Made by a program: the position numbers and the translations under genes | The notes under the pieces: generated by a model | The model's input: the letters and a program-made list of their open reading frames with translations, nothing else | Databases searched by the model: none | Told to the model about the DNA's origin: nothing | Part shown: positions 7,371 to 15,215 of the stretch, piece after piece | How positions within the stretch are numbered: position 1 is the stretch's first letter | Layout: every line of letters starts with the position of its first letter | From: Flavobacterium sp. | GTDB lineage: Bacteria; Bacteroidota; Bacteroidia; Flavobacteriales; Flavobacteriaceae | DNA: 21,754 nt | Direction of reading: 5' to 3' | NCBI GenBank assembly: GCA_030150335.1 | Contig: JASLGC010000213.1 | Coordinates: 1-21,754 of the forward strand

Positions 7371-8696
7371 TTAAATACTTTCTTGTTTAAAAAACAATCT
7401 GTCTAGTAAAAATACTGAAACAAAAGCGATAAACGAAGGAATTAACCAAGGTACATCATAGTTACTCAAAGGTATTCTACTAATCAAATCATTATTCTTT
7501 GCAGCAAACACAACATAACCATACTTCCCTGCTAAAAACGAAGCAAACTGAATTAAAGCAATAACTGTTGTTGTAATGATTGCCCCCACAAAAGGAGCTC
7601 TTCTTTTCACTCGCTTACCAAACGCTACCATATAAATAATCAACGTCAATGTAATAGGATAAATAATCCCTAAAAATGGCGCTGCATAGTCAATAATTCT
7701 ATCTACCCCATTAACAGCTAAAATCGCCGAAGAAATACATGTTATAGTAACCACAAGGCGATAACTCAAAAAACCTTTTGTCAATTGGCTGAAGAAAGTT
7801 CCTGTTGCACAAACCAAAGCAATAGCAGTAGTTAAACAAGCAAGAGCAATACAAAGCGATAATGCGAAAGTCCCTTGAGAACCTAAAACACCTTTTGAAA
7901 TATGTAATAATAACTCCGTACGTTTTAAATGTTCTACTATTGGATATCCAGAAGTTGCACCAAGGTAAACTAATCCACCATAGATGAATAGCAAACAAAA
8001 GATAGCAACAGAACCTGCCATAAACGTAACTTTAGTTTTCTCTTCCAATTTCACATATCCTTTCGCTTTCACAGCAGAAATAATGATACCAGCATAAATA
8101 ACAGAAGCTAATACATCCATCGTTTGATACCCCTCAGAGAATCCTAATCTAAATGCATCAGGATTAGTTTTCTCAACTAATGCTGTTGTATCTAAAGGAT
8201 TCATTACTCCCATCACTACCATTGACACTAATAACAATAAAAGTAATGGTGTTAAATATGAACCGATAATATTAACCACCTTAGAAGGTGAAATAGATAA
8301 GACTAACGTTATAGCAAAAAAGATAATTGAAGAAATAATTGGACTAAAATTAGGCCAAATAGCCAACACACCAATTTCATAAGTTGTAGCGGCCGTACGC
8401 GGAATAGCAACTAATGGACCAATACTAAGAATGATTGCCGTAGCTAATATCCAACCTAATAAACTATTTATCCTTTTTCCTAAATCAGTAAACTCGTCAC
8501 CTGAAATTAATACAGCCACAATTCCTAAAAATGGAGCTAAAATAGCAGTAATTGAAAAACCTGATACTGCAAAATTCCAATCTCCTCCACTTAACAAGCC
8601 AATAATTGGTGGCAATATAATATTCCCTGCCCCAAAGAACATAGCAAATAAGGCAAACCCAATTATTAAAGCATCCAATGCTGATTTTCTTTTCAT
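7371..8696 (-). CDS. brnQ: Branched-chain amino acid transporter, BrnQ family (LIVCS)
   Basis: A 441-residue inner-membrane protein with about twelve hydrophobic segments, the normal BrnQ size. The N-terminal half has family-typical stretches: FALFAMFFGAGNIILPP (15-31), the glycine-rich bend before helix 2, and GPLVAIPRTAATTYE near 97-111. A further conserved part is PYTMDVLAS-like YQTMDVLASVIYAG in the middle. Known members are Na+- or H+-coupled symporters for leucine, isoleucine and valine. It is monocistronic: convergent with the phosphodiesterase gene and divergent from the acetyltransferase gene. The 256-base upstream region shows no TAnnTTTG match on the minus strand, so its regulation is not visible. 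Confidence 0.92.
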   Translation of the reverse strand: MKRKSALDALIIGFALFAMFFGAGNIILPPIIGLLSGGDWNFAVSGFSITAILAPFLGIVAVLISGDEFTDLGKRINSLLGWILATAIILSIGPLVAIPRTAATTYEIGVLAIWPNFSPIISSIIFFAITLVLSISPSKVVNIIGSYLTPLLLLLLVSMVVMGVMNPLDTTALVEKTNPDAFRLGFSEGYQTMDVLASVIYAGIIISAVKAKGYVKLEEKTKVTFMAGSVAIFCLLFIYGGLVYLGATSGYPIVEHLKRTELLLHISKGVLGSQGTFALSLCIALACLTTAIALVCATGTFFSQLTKGFLSYRLVVTITCISSAILAVNGVDRIIDYAAPFLGIIYPITLTLIIYMVAFGKRVKRRAPFVGAIITTTVIALIQFASFLAGKYGYVVFAAKNNDLISRIPLSNYDVPWLIPSFIAFVSVFLLDRLFFKQESI

Positions 8697-8913
8697 TGTA
8701 ATAATATTTGTATTCTATTTATAAGTCACTAAAAGAGAATTAAGAAGAGGTTCTAAAAACGAAACTTTTGAGCCCTAATTCTACGTTTTTTAAATAAAAA
8801 AATTATTTAAGGTGCACAATATATAAAAAATATCACCAAAAATTGCAGTAAAAGCAAATCTTTATTTGCCGTTATATTCTAATTATTAAATTTTAACAAT
8901 ACAAACAAATCGC

Positions 8914-8921
8914 TATTTTTG
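8914..8921 (+). promoter_or_regulatory. Candidate -7 promoter element for the GNAT gene
   Basis: TATTTTTG is a full match to TAnnTTTG and lies 31 bases before the ATG at 8953, a reasonable distance for a -7 box. The -33 TTG is not evident; TTTTAACA lies about 16 bases upstream. Confidence 0.4.
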
Positions 8922-8952
8922 CTATATTTCCCTTGTTGAAACAACTACACTT

Positions 8953-9480
8953 ATGCACACACAGCTGCTCTATCGTACAAAAAGACTAACAATTGAGAAG
9001 ATAAATCTTCTCTCTGACGCAACTAATTTATTAGCGATTCACAATGACCTAAAAACAATGCGTTGGATACCTAACAACAAAGCTAATTGGACATTAGAAG
9101 ACATCACTAATAAATACGCTAAAAATATAACGCTATATGCTAAAAATATTGGTCTATACAAGATTAATCACATTGAAGAAAACAAAATCACTAACATTGG
9201 TGAAATTGGTTTATTCCCTTTTCAACAAGATCCTTCTGCGATAGAAATAGGTTATATACTACACCATCCTTATTGGAACAAAGGGTTGGGTACAGAATTA
9301 TTGCTTGGATTAGAAATCTATTTAAAGCAAAATACATCGTATAGAACTATTATCGCACAACTATATGAAGAAAACAAAGCTTCAGAATGCTTACTTCAAA
9401 AAGTAAACTACCAATTAGATAGTAAAGAAACGCTAAGTAGCTCTATAGTAAAATTACGCTACAAAAAAGAGCTATACTAA
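8953..9480 (+). CDS. GNAT-family N-acetyltransferase (RimJ/RimL-like)
   Basis: A 175-residue protein. The N-terminal YRTKRLTIEKI (7-17) is the usual first strand of RimJ/RimL-type acetyltransferases. Motif A spans about 98-122: EIGYILHHPYWNKGLG, where NKGLGT (109-114) corresponds to the acetyl-CoA pyrophosphate loop Q/R-x-x-G-x-G/A, with Asn at its first position. Residues 140-152 (ENKASECLLQKVNY) fit motif B, typically N-x-x-S-x-x-x-x-x-K-x-G-(F/Y), except that Asn151 replaces the Gly. The acceptor substrate cannot be predicted; relatives acetylate ribosomal protein N-termini, amino acids or antibiotics. It stands alone, ending 20 bases before the convergent DUF421 gene with no terminator hairpin visible between them. 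Confidence 0.85.
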   Translation: MHTQLLYRTKRLTIEKINLLSDATNLLAIHNDLKTMRWIPNNKANWTLEDITNKYAKNITLYAKNIGLYKINHIEENKITNIGEIGLFPFQQDPSAIEIGYILHHPYWNKGLGTELLLGLEIYLKQNTSYRTIIAQLYEENKASECLLQKVNYQLDSKETLSSSIVKLRYKKELY

Positions 9481-9500
9481 TTGCTCCAATAGGTCTTCAA

Positions 9501-10169
9501 CTAAATAGAACAATTCTGCACCTTACCGTTACAATAAATAACATTGAGCTCTTTGTTATAAAACTCTATTAAATAAATATCATCATACTCGTTGATGCCA
9601 TGTTTCTTTAATCCACTCTTTAACCACTCTTCATCCTTTTTAAGCCCTTCAAGCTCTGAAGTAGAAAAAGTACCTTCCACAAATAAGATAACACTTGGTA
9701 GAGGCTTCTTGTCTTCTTTAGGAATAATAGACAACTGCCCATTAGGTTCTATTTGCAAAAAATCAATATTGCTGAAAGACGAATGTCCTAAGATTCTCAA
9801 ATTTGCAGCAATATTATAGATGTCTATTTTATTCTTTTTATCCTTAATCGCTTCTATACAAAACTCTCCTTTGTAAACAAGAAGTATTGGATCCCCAATT
9901 GCAAAAGCACGAAACAAAGATGTCTTTTTCACTAAGAAATTTAAAAAATTAATCAAAAAGATACCTAATAGTAATGACATTATATAAGTACCAAAACCTA
10001 TATCATCATTATAAATTACCCCTCCAATCACACCACCTAAAATAAAGTTCCCAATAAAATCAATGGCATTCATTTGAGAAATCTGTGTTTTACCCGTAAA
10101 GTTCAAATGCATTATTGTCATTAAAAAACCGATTAACAGTTTTAAAGCTAAAAGCAAATAGTGTTCCAT
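9501..10169 (-). CDS. DUF421 (YetF-like) membrane protein
   Basis: A 222-residue protein with three hydrophobic N-terminal segments (about 5-21, 36-53 and 60-80) and a soluble C-terminal domain. GKTQISQMNAIDFIGNFILG (26-45) and the segment around IGDPILLVYKGEF (91-103) follow the layout of the DUF421/YetF family, in which the C-terminal domain is a small alpha/beta fold. Relatives such as Bacillus YetF and YdfS have been linked to spore germination or envelope stability, but no general activity is established. The C-terminal tail has two Cys residues (YCNGKVQNCSI). A short hairpin sits in its leader at 10197-10219. It is divergent from the AraC-type regulator gene across 306 bases, so regulation by that protein is possible but unproven. 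Confidence 0.8.
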   Translation of the reverse strand: MEHYLLLALKLLIGFLMTIMHLNFTGKTQISQMNAIDFIGNFILGGVIGGVIYNDDIGFGTYIMSLLLGIFLINFLNFLVKKTSLFRAFAIGDPILLVYKGEFCIEAIKDKKNKIDIYNIAANLRILGHSSFSNIDFLQIEPNGQLSIIPKEDKKPLPSVILFVEGTFSTSELEGLKKDEEWLKSGLKKHGINEYDDIYLIEFYNKELNVIYCNGKVQNCSI

Positions 10170-10196
10170 AATTATTGTTTTTTTAGTTATAAAAAC

Positions 10197-10219
10197 AGAG
10201 ATACTAATCGCTTATCTCT
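10197..10219 (-). repeat. Short hairpin in the DUF421 leader
   Basis: AGAGATA (10197-10203) and TATCTCT (10213-10219) form a perfect 7-bp stem with a 9-base loop, 28-50 bases before the DUF421 start. On the minus strand it is followed by G and five T residues, so it might act as a weak leader terminator; on the plus strand it is followed by four T residues. Confidence 0.3.
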
Positions 10220-10425
10220 TTTGTAAAAATAGCCAATAAAATAACACTTTAACTATCTTTAAATTAAAAAACACCTTTAAAAAAGTTAATTTATGTAAAA
10301 AAGTCAATAAATAACACTTATTTCATAATAAAACCTATTATTCAATTATATATTTTTACAACATGTGAAATAATCATCAAAAAATGAAAATAAAAGTAAC
10401 AAACACAGAATAAAATAGTAATAAC

Positions 10426-10460
10426 TGTTTATTTAATGTTTTAAACACAAAAAATAAACA
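10426..10460. promoter_or_regulatory. Nested inverted repeats before the AraC-type regulator gene
   Basis: Perfect 9-base arms TGTTTATTT (10426-10434) and AAATAAACA (10452-10460) enclose a second symmetric element, TGTTTTAAACA (10437-10447). The array ends 15 bases before the ATG at 10476. Repeated TGTTTA-type half-sites could be an operator, possibly autoregulatory. AT-richness raises the chance of coincidence. Confidence 0.3.
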
Positions 10461-10475
10461 CAACACTCTTACGCT

Positions 10476-11375
10476 ATGACTAAAAACATTACAAAAGTTA
10501 ATCTACAGACAACTGAACTTAACACAAACAATAAAACTGAATTTAGAATATATAAGCACCAACAAAATGGAACGCTTGTCTTACCTGTTACCAATCAAAA
10601 TCTATTCAAGATTTCTTACTTACAATCCAATAGTGTCTTTTCAAACGGACTTGATACTATTGAAGTAAAGCAACCATCCTTATATTTTTCGATTCCACAA
10701 GCCTTGCCAAACTATAAGTTATCAGCAATAAACCCTACAGGATACATTTGTGCGTTTGACAATGCCTTTTTAGGAAAAAACAATTTAGTTTTTAAACTTA
10801 TCAATTCAAACTTACAGCAATCCCCACTCTTTGCTTTGACAAAAGAACAGGATAACTTCATCCATGTTCTTTTCAAAAAAATAGAAGAAGAGTCAAGAGA
10901 AAAGAGTTTTCAAAAAAATGAATTACTTAAAAAGTATATAGAAATATTAATATTCAAGAGTTATAAATTACAGTCCAATCAAAACTTTCGTTTAGACATA
11001 ACAGCAAAAGAAAGGCTATCACAACGTTTTTTAGATTTATTAGAAGCACAGTTTTCTATCACAACAGCTACATCAAAGCATAGCTTTAAAAACAAAAAAA
11101 TTCAATTAAGAACTGCGTCTGACTTTGCTGGGGACCTTAATGTACATGTTAATCACTTAAATTTCACGATTAACCAAATGCTGGGAAAATCAACAACAAC
11201 TTGCATCAAAGAAAGATTATTACATGAAGCACAGAATTTACTTATAACAAGTAATCTAAGTGTTTCTGAAATAGCATACGCTTTAGGATTTGAGCACCCT
11301 ACATATTTCTCAACATTCTTTAAAAAAGCATTGATATTGACGCCAAACCAATACCGTAGAAAATTTAAAAAGTAA
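10476..11375 (+). CDS. AraC-family transcriptional regulator
   Basis: A 299-residue protein. The C-terminal part (about 211-297) is an AraC/XylS double helix-turn-helix domain. It runs from LRTASDFAGDLNVHVNHLNF through the linker helix to NLSVSEIAYALGFEHPTYFS (260-279) and the family ending FFKKALILTPNQYRR. The N-terminal 200 residues look like a degenerate cupin-type sensor (LFKISYLQSN, VKQPSLYFSIPQ) typical of Bacteroidota AraC regulators, with no recognisable ligand site. It is flanked by a divergent DUF421 gene and a convergent FKBP gene, so its target is not obvious from context. Inverted repeats immediately upstream may be its own operator. Confidence 0.9.
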   Translation: MTKNITKVNLQTTELNTNNKTEFRIYKHQQNGTLVLPVTNQNLFKISYLQSNSVFSNGLDTIEVKQPSLYFSIPQALPNYKLSAINPTGYICAFDNAFLGKNNLVFKLINSNLQQSPLFALTKEQDNFIHVLFKKIEEESREKSFQKNELLKKYIEILIFKSYKLQSNQNFRLDITAKERLSQRFLDLLEAQFSITTATSKHSFKNKKIQLRTASDFAGDLNVHVNHLNFTINQMLGKSTTTCIKERLLHEAQNLLITSNLSVSEIAYALGFEHPTYFSTFFKKALILTPNQYRRKFKK

Positions 11376-11451
11376 ATATACCTACAAAAATATCCCCCTT
11401 ACTTTCCAATTTACATTGTTAAGTGTAGATCCCCGATCGCTTTTTTATGCA

Positions 11452-11481
11452 AAAGAGCCACTAATTACTTAGTGGCTCTTT
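11452..11481. terminator. Bidirectional terminator between araC-type and FKBP genes
   Basis: Perfect 13-bp stem, AAAGAGCCACTAA (11452-11464) with TTAGTGGCTCTTT (11469-11481), around a TTAC loop. T-rich tails follow on the plus strand (after a G), and TTTT follows on the minus strand. It serves two convergent genes. Confidence 0.88.
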
Positions 11482-11487
11482 GTTTTA

Positions 11488-11925
11488 TTATTTTATAATT
11501 TGAAGGAGTTCAATCTCAAATATCAACGTACTATTTGGTCCTATCTCCTTACTTATATGATCTTCTTTATAAGCAAACTCAGGAGGTGTTACCATTTTAA
11601 ACTTAGTTCCAATTGGCAACTTAGGTACTAACAGTTGATATGCTTTAATTAATTTACTCAACGTAAATACCGCTGTTTTTCCGCGATCTACTGAGCTATC
11701 AAAAACTTCACCTTTGATATTAGTACCATGATAATGACATTCAAACTTATCGTCTAAGCTGATAAACTCTCCGTTACCTAACGTCAATATCTCGTAAGCA
11801 ATACCTTCAGGCAATACAATTACATCTGAAGACTCACAAAACTTTGAAATATACTCTTTACCCTCAGCAAGGTTTTTATTAGCCAACTCCTCTTTTCGCT
11901 TTTTTAAAATTTCTGCGACACCCAT
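11488..11925 (-). CDS. FKBP-type peptidyl-prolyl cis-trans isomerase, cytoplasmic
   Basis: A 145-residue protein with no signal peptide. The N-terminal 30 residues are charged and likely helical; the FKBP domain spans about 55-143. Recognisable positions are the Tyr in CHYHG (Tyr65), FDSS (Phe75-Asp76), PPEFAY (Tyr119), and LIFEIELL near the end (Phe136). The Trp at the pocket floor in FKBP12 is replaced by Tyr97 (LIKAYQ), and the usual AYG is AYK. FKBPs catalyse prolyl isomerisation and often have chaperone activity. Most Bacteroidota FKBP proteins are exported, so a cytoplasmic one is notable. It lies 13 bases after the NERD-helicase gene and precedes a terminator, so the two form a two-gene operon. 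The functional link is unknown. Confidence 0.88.
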   Translation of the reverse strand: MGVAEILKKRKEELANKNLAEGKEYISKFCESSDVIVLPEGIAYEILTLGNGEFISLDDKFECHYHGTNIKGEVFDSSVDRGKTAVFTLSKLIKAYQLLVPKLPIGTKFKMVTPPEFAYKEDHISKEIGPNSTLIFEIELLQIIK

Positions 11926-11938
11926 TCTATATATACTA

Positions 11939-13726
11939 TTATTTTTTCTCTACCTCAGCTTTATGCAATTGATACTTCCCTACTATGAGTTCATGCTCTT
12001 GGTAAGTGTGAAGTTGCCAGATGCACAAGTTTTCAATAGCGCGCGTACAACCAATATACCACTCATAAGGAGTTAATTTATTAGGTTTATCCACAATAAG
12101 AATTACATTCTTTCTCTCCAGTCCTTTAAACTTAACAGCAGTAGTATATTGTAACTTAGTAGGCTTCAACGTTAAGTTTGCAATGGTCAATTCTTCCATT
12201 CCAAGTTCAATAATTAAGTCAGCTACGTTATTTCTACGTTGCCACACTTTACTTTGCACTAATACAATTACATCTTCTGCCTTTAAAGATGAGTTAGGGT
12301 CGTTAATATTACTAATAACAACTTCCATTGCATCTTTTAACTGCTCTCTCGTTTGGAAAGAACGCAAGTCAATTTCATCATATTCATCATGTGTCATCAC
12401 ATCTTCCCATTCCTCTGGACTTGCTTGAATATGCTCAGCTATTTTTCTAATCTGTGTTTTTTGAGCACTTCTTCTTACTTTATGCAATTTGAAATGTGTG
12501 AAATACTCCTTCATAAAATAAGCGTAGTCTGTAACATCCCTACCAAACAAAGAGAAACTTTGGTCTAAATCATAAAGTAAAATAATATTACCTTGTTTCA
12601 TACCATTGTGGTCTCCACATAATTTATGCATCATCAAGTGCAAGTTTCTATCAAATAAATCTTGCGCCTCATCGATAATCATATAATCATAGTTAGGCAA
12701 AGTCCCTTCATTCTGCAAATGGTCAATTGTATCCTTGATATAGTTTGCAAATTTAGCAGGTTCTAAATAATACAATTCACTCTCTTTCACTCCAGGCAAG
12801 TTCTCCACTACAAACTGTGTAAAAGTAATACAATCTATGTTTACATTAAGCTCTTTAAAACGTTGCGCATTATAAGCACAAAGCAGTAAGTTCCAACACA
12901 GATAAATCCCTTTTCTTCCCACCTGCATTTCAGCATACGCCATTGCCATCGTCGTTTTTCCAGTTCCAGGAGCTCCTTCAATCATCAAACGAGGGTTTTC
13001 AGATAGCGAATACAAGATTTCCAAGTTACGCTCTTTCAACCATTCTAATGAATCATGCGTTTGGAACAAGTTTGTATCTTGTACTACGGGGTTAAATGTA
13101 TTGATAATTGTATCAATCTCCGCTTTAGTCAATTTAGAAAAACGGATTGGGTGAATACTCTCTAATCTATTTTTTGTGTATTCATAAATATGCAAGAAGA
13201 ACTTCTCAATATTTTTAAATCTATTTCTCTTTGTATAATCACTATAGATTAACTGGGAGTCATAAATTGTATTTTCAATTGCAATTTTTGTTGTTGGGAA
13301 TGATACAGCCTCACAAAACTGAACGTGTTTAAAGTTTGGGAATACCTTATTCATTAAGGTATATTTATAACCTTTTACTTGTTCAAAAGGGTTTTGGTTC
13401 AACCATTTCTTTCTACGACCATCTTTGAAACAGAACCTTCCTTGGTCAACAAAGATGTTTCCACCTTTCACTTCTAAAACGATGATTCCAAATTCAGACA
13501 CGATAATAAAGTCAAGCTCTGCATCCGCCTTGGCACGTTTAACATTACTATTATCGTGGAAAGGCAATTTCATACTGTACCATACATACCAATCGTACTT
13601 ACTTTTAGAAAGAGTTTCTACAATATCTCTATATACTAAAAACTCACCGAAAGGCACTTTGACTCCATCTACCATCAACTGTTCTAATTCATCTAATGGG
13701 TATTCTGGATATATATTTAAAGGCAT
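11939..13726 (-). CDS. NERD-domain protein fused to UvrD/superfamily 1 helicase-like ATPase
   Basis: A 595-residue cytoplasmic protein. Residues about 45-160 form a NERD (nuclease-related) domain. Its visible acidic/Lys core is ELDFIIVSEFGIIVLEVKGG (70-89, with Asp72, Glu85, Lys87), followed by the NPFEQVKGY stretch (112-120). Residues about 230-595 carry superfamily 1 helicase motifs: Walker A GAPGTGKT (251-258), Walker B IDEAQD (351-356), a motif III-like LLYDLDQSF (383-391), motif IV RRS (418-420), motif V AVKFKGLERKNVILI (530-544) and motif VI YIGCTRA (557-563). It probably acts on nucleic acid using ATP, with possible nuclease activity. Such fusions occur in DNA repair and phage-defence contexts, but no specific role is established here. 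It is co-transcribed with the FKBP gene. Confidence 0.88.
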   Translation of the reverse strand: MPLNIYPEYPLDELEQLMVDGVKVPFGEFLVYRDIVETLSKSKYDWYVWYSMKLPFHDNSNVKRAKADAELDFIIVSEFGIIVLEVKGGNIFVDQGRFCFKDGRRKKWLNQNPFEQVKGYKYTLMNKVFPNFKHVQFCEAVSFPTTKIAIENTIYDSQLIYSDYTKRNRFKNIEKFFLHIYEYTKNRLESIHPIRFSKLTKAEIDTIINTFNPVVQDTNLFQTHDSLEWLKERNLEILYSLSENPRLMIEGAPGTGKTTMAMAYAEMQVGRKGIYLCWNLLLCAYNAQRFKELNVNIDCITFTQFVVENLPGVKESELYYLEPAKFANYIKDTIDHLQNEGTLPNYDYMIIDEAQDLFDRNLHLMMHKLCGDHNGMKQGNIILLYDLDQSFSLFGRDVTDYAYFMKEYFTHFKLHKVRRSAQKTQIRKIAEHIQASPEEWEDVMTHDEYDEIDLRSFQTREQLKDAMEVVISNINDPNSSLKAEDVIVLVQSKVWQRRNNVADLIIELGMEELTIANLTLKPTKLQYTTAVKFKGLERKNVILIVDKPNKLTPYEWYIGCTRAIENLCIWQLHTYQEHELIVGKYQLHKAEVEKK

Positions 13727-13990
13727 AATTCTCTGATTTTTCTTATCACACTAATTTACCAAAAGAAATCAGCTTAATGCCTGCAAAATGTCATAATATT
13801 TTAAATTTTCAACAAAACTCATGATAAGTTATTTATTCATCTTCTCATTTCACTCATCTAAGAACTTATATGCATATTAATTATCAATACAAGCATTAAC
13901 ATGAATTATAATTCCTGTCCAAAATATTCATTTTAACATATTACAACCTCTTTCCCCTCCTAAAACACAATACAGCAATAGTCTATAATT
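13727..13990. other. Intergenic region upstream of the NERD-helicase gene
   Basis: Together with the following terminator this makes about 320 bases without a gene. It should hold the promoter of the NERD-helicase/FKBP operon, but no TAnnTTTG match is visible on the minus strand. A 10-base palindrome ATATGCATAT lies at 13868-13877; I attach no function to it. Confidence 0.4.
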
Positions 13991-14026
13991 AAAAAAAGGT
14001 AACTCTAAGTATTAGAGTTACCTTTT
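13991..14026 (-). terminator. Rho-independent terminator of the TonB receptor/peroxidase operon
   Basis: A perfect 15-bp stem, AAAAGGTAACTCTAA (13994-14008) with TTAGAGTTACCTTTT (14012-14026), has a 3-base loop and runs into seven T residues on the minus strand. It begins 20 bases after the peroxidase stop codon. Confidence 0.9.
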
Positions 14027-14046
14027 AAATCTATTTTATTTCAAAC

Positions 14047-15192
14047 CTACTCTGTTGGAAAAACAGGACGTCTCATCTTGTATTTACTACCAGATAATGA
14101 CTCCAGAAAAGCAACTAATGCTTTAATCTCCTCCTTGTTTAATTCCAATGGTTTCATTAATGTATCAGTAACAGGGTATAGCGGGTCTGCTAATTTCTTT
14201 TCAGCCGTAGGATTAATCATTTTCATCCCACTGTTATACATATTTACAATCCCCTCCAAGTCATCAAACAACCCATTGTGCATCCAAGGTCTTGTTAATA
14301 ATAAATCTCTTAACCCTTGTGTTTTGAATTTACCAACATCGTCTGGGTTTTTAGTAATTTCATATCTACCCAAATCTTGATATTGACGTTTATAGTAAGT
14401 CAAACCAATATTGTGAAAATCCTCATCTGTAAAGTACTTCCCATTATGGCAGTTCATACATCTTCCTTTCGTACGGAAAATGTGCAAACCATACACCTCT
14501 TGTTCTGTCAGTGCATTGTATTTACCATCCACAAAAGCATCAAAACGACTTGGTTGACTTTTAATAGTACGTTGAAAAGTAGCAATTGCCCCTACTATTC
14601 TATCATAAGTTATTTTACTATCGCCAAAAGCCTTTTCAAAATATGGTTTATAGCCTTCAATCTTTTGCAGCTTAGCAGGCAAATCAACCACATCCATTGC
14701 CATTTCATTATGTGCACTTAACGGTCCACCTGCTTGCTCTTCTAACGATGCTGCTCTACCATCCCAAAAATAAGAAGTTCTCTCTGCTGTATTATACAAA
14801 GACGGCGTGTTGCGAGGTCCTTTCAAATGGTCATGTCCCAAAGCAACCATTCTTCTATCCGTCCATCCCATTTCAGGGTCATGACAAGTACTACAAGAAA
14901 TTTGGTTAGACTTAGACAACTTAGGGTCAAAAAACAAAAGCTTACCAAGGACAACCTCAGCTTTATCCTGTACTTCAAAAAATGTAGAATCGCGCTTTAT
15001 ACTACTCAACTCTTCCCATTTTACCCCTTCATCAATAGTTGGCTTAGGCCATTGCGCAATCGGTTTTTTATAACTGTCTATTATTGCTAAATAAGCAGGA
15101 TTGTCGCTTCCCACGAATTTCTCCACAACAGTATTAAAACCAAATAAACCAAAAGCCAAAACACCCGATAATAAATAAAATACCCTTTTCAT
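14047..15192 (-). CDS. Di-haem cytochrome c peroxidase/MauG-family protein, exported
   Basis: A 381-residue protein with an N-terminal hydrophobic export segment (about 4-20). Two haem c motifs are visible: CSTCH (Cys100, Cys103, His104) and CMNCH (Cys245, Cys248, His249). The spacing and the stretches GHDHLKGPRNTPSLYN (119-134), YFWDGRAASLEEQAGGPL (141-158) and RPWMHNGLFDDL (301-312) are typical of bacterial di-haem peroxidases. Met304 is the probable sixth ligand of the high-potential haem. Classical members reduce hydrogen peroxide using cytochrome electrons; MauG-type members oxidise protein residues. The protein should act in the periplasm or be anchored at its N-terminus. It is the last gene of a four-gene operon with a TonB receptor, 23 bases after the DUF6850 gene, which points to a task linked to uptake rather than general peroxide defence. 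Confidence 0.9.
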   Translation of the reverse strand: MKRVFYLLSGVLAFGLFGFNTVVEKFVGSDNPAYLAIIDSYKKPIAQWPKPTIDEGVKWEELSSIKRDSTFFEVQDKAEVVLGKLLFFDPKLSKSNQISCSTCHDPEMGWTDRRMVALGHDHLKGPRNTPSLYNTAERTSYFWDGRAASLEEQAGGPLSAHNEMAMDVVDLPAKLQKIEGYKPYFEKAFGDSKITYDRIVGAIATFQRTIKSQPSRFDAFVDGKYNALTEQEVYGLHIFRTKGRCMNCHNGKYFTDEDFHNIGLTYYKRQYQDLGRYEITKNPDDVGKFKTQGLRDLLLTRPWMHNGLFDDLEGIVNMYNSGMKMINPTAEKKLADPLYPVTDTLMKPLELNKEEIKALVAFLESLSGSKYKMRRPVFPTE

Positions 15193-15215
15193 TTTGTTTT
15201 CTATTTTACTTGCAA

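Larger units (their letters stand above)
10170..10475. other. Divergent intergenic region between DUF421 and araC-type genes
   Basis: These 306 AT-rich bases carry no gene that I can support. They hold the 10197-10219 hairpin on the DUF421 side and the 10426-10460 inverted repeats on the regulator side. A near match to a minus-strand -7 box (TATTTTTA) lies near 10222-10229. Confidence 0.4.

Noticed and set aside
8697..8952. Leader riboswitch or T-box upstream of brnQ
   Set aside because: No terminator/antiterminator pair or conserved T-box sequence is visible, and T-boxes are not expected in this phylum.
12353..12568. Plus-strand open frames inside the NERD-helicase gene and in other genes
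   Set aside because: They lie antisense to well-supported coding sequences, show no domain and have the composition of the opposite strand.
13868..13877. ATATGCATAT palindrome
   Set aside because: A 10-base AT-rich palindrome is expected by chance in this composition, with no promoter element nearby.
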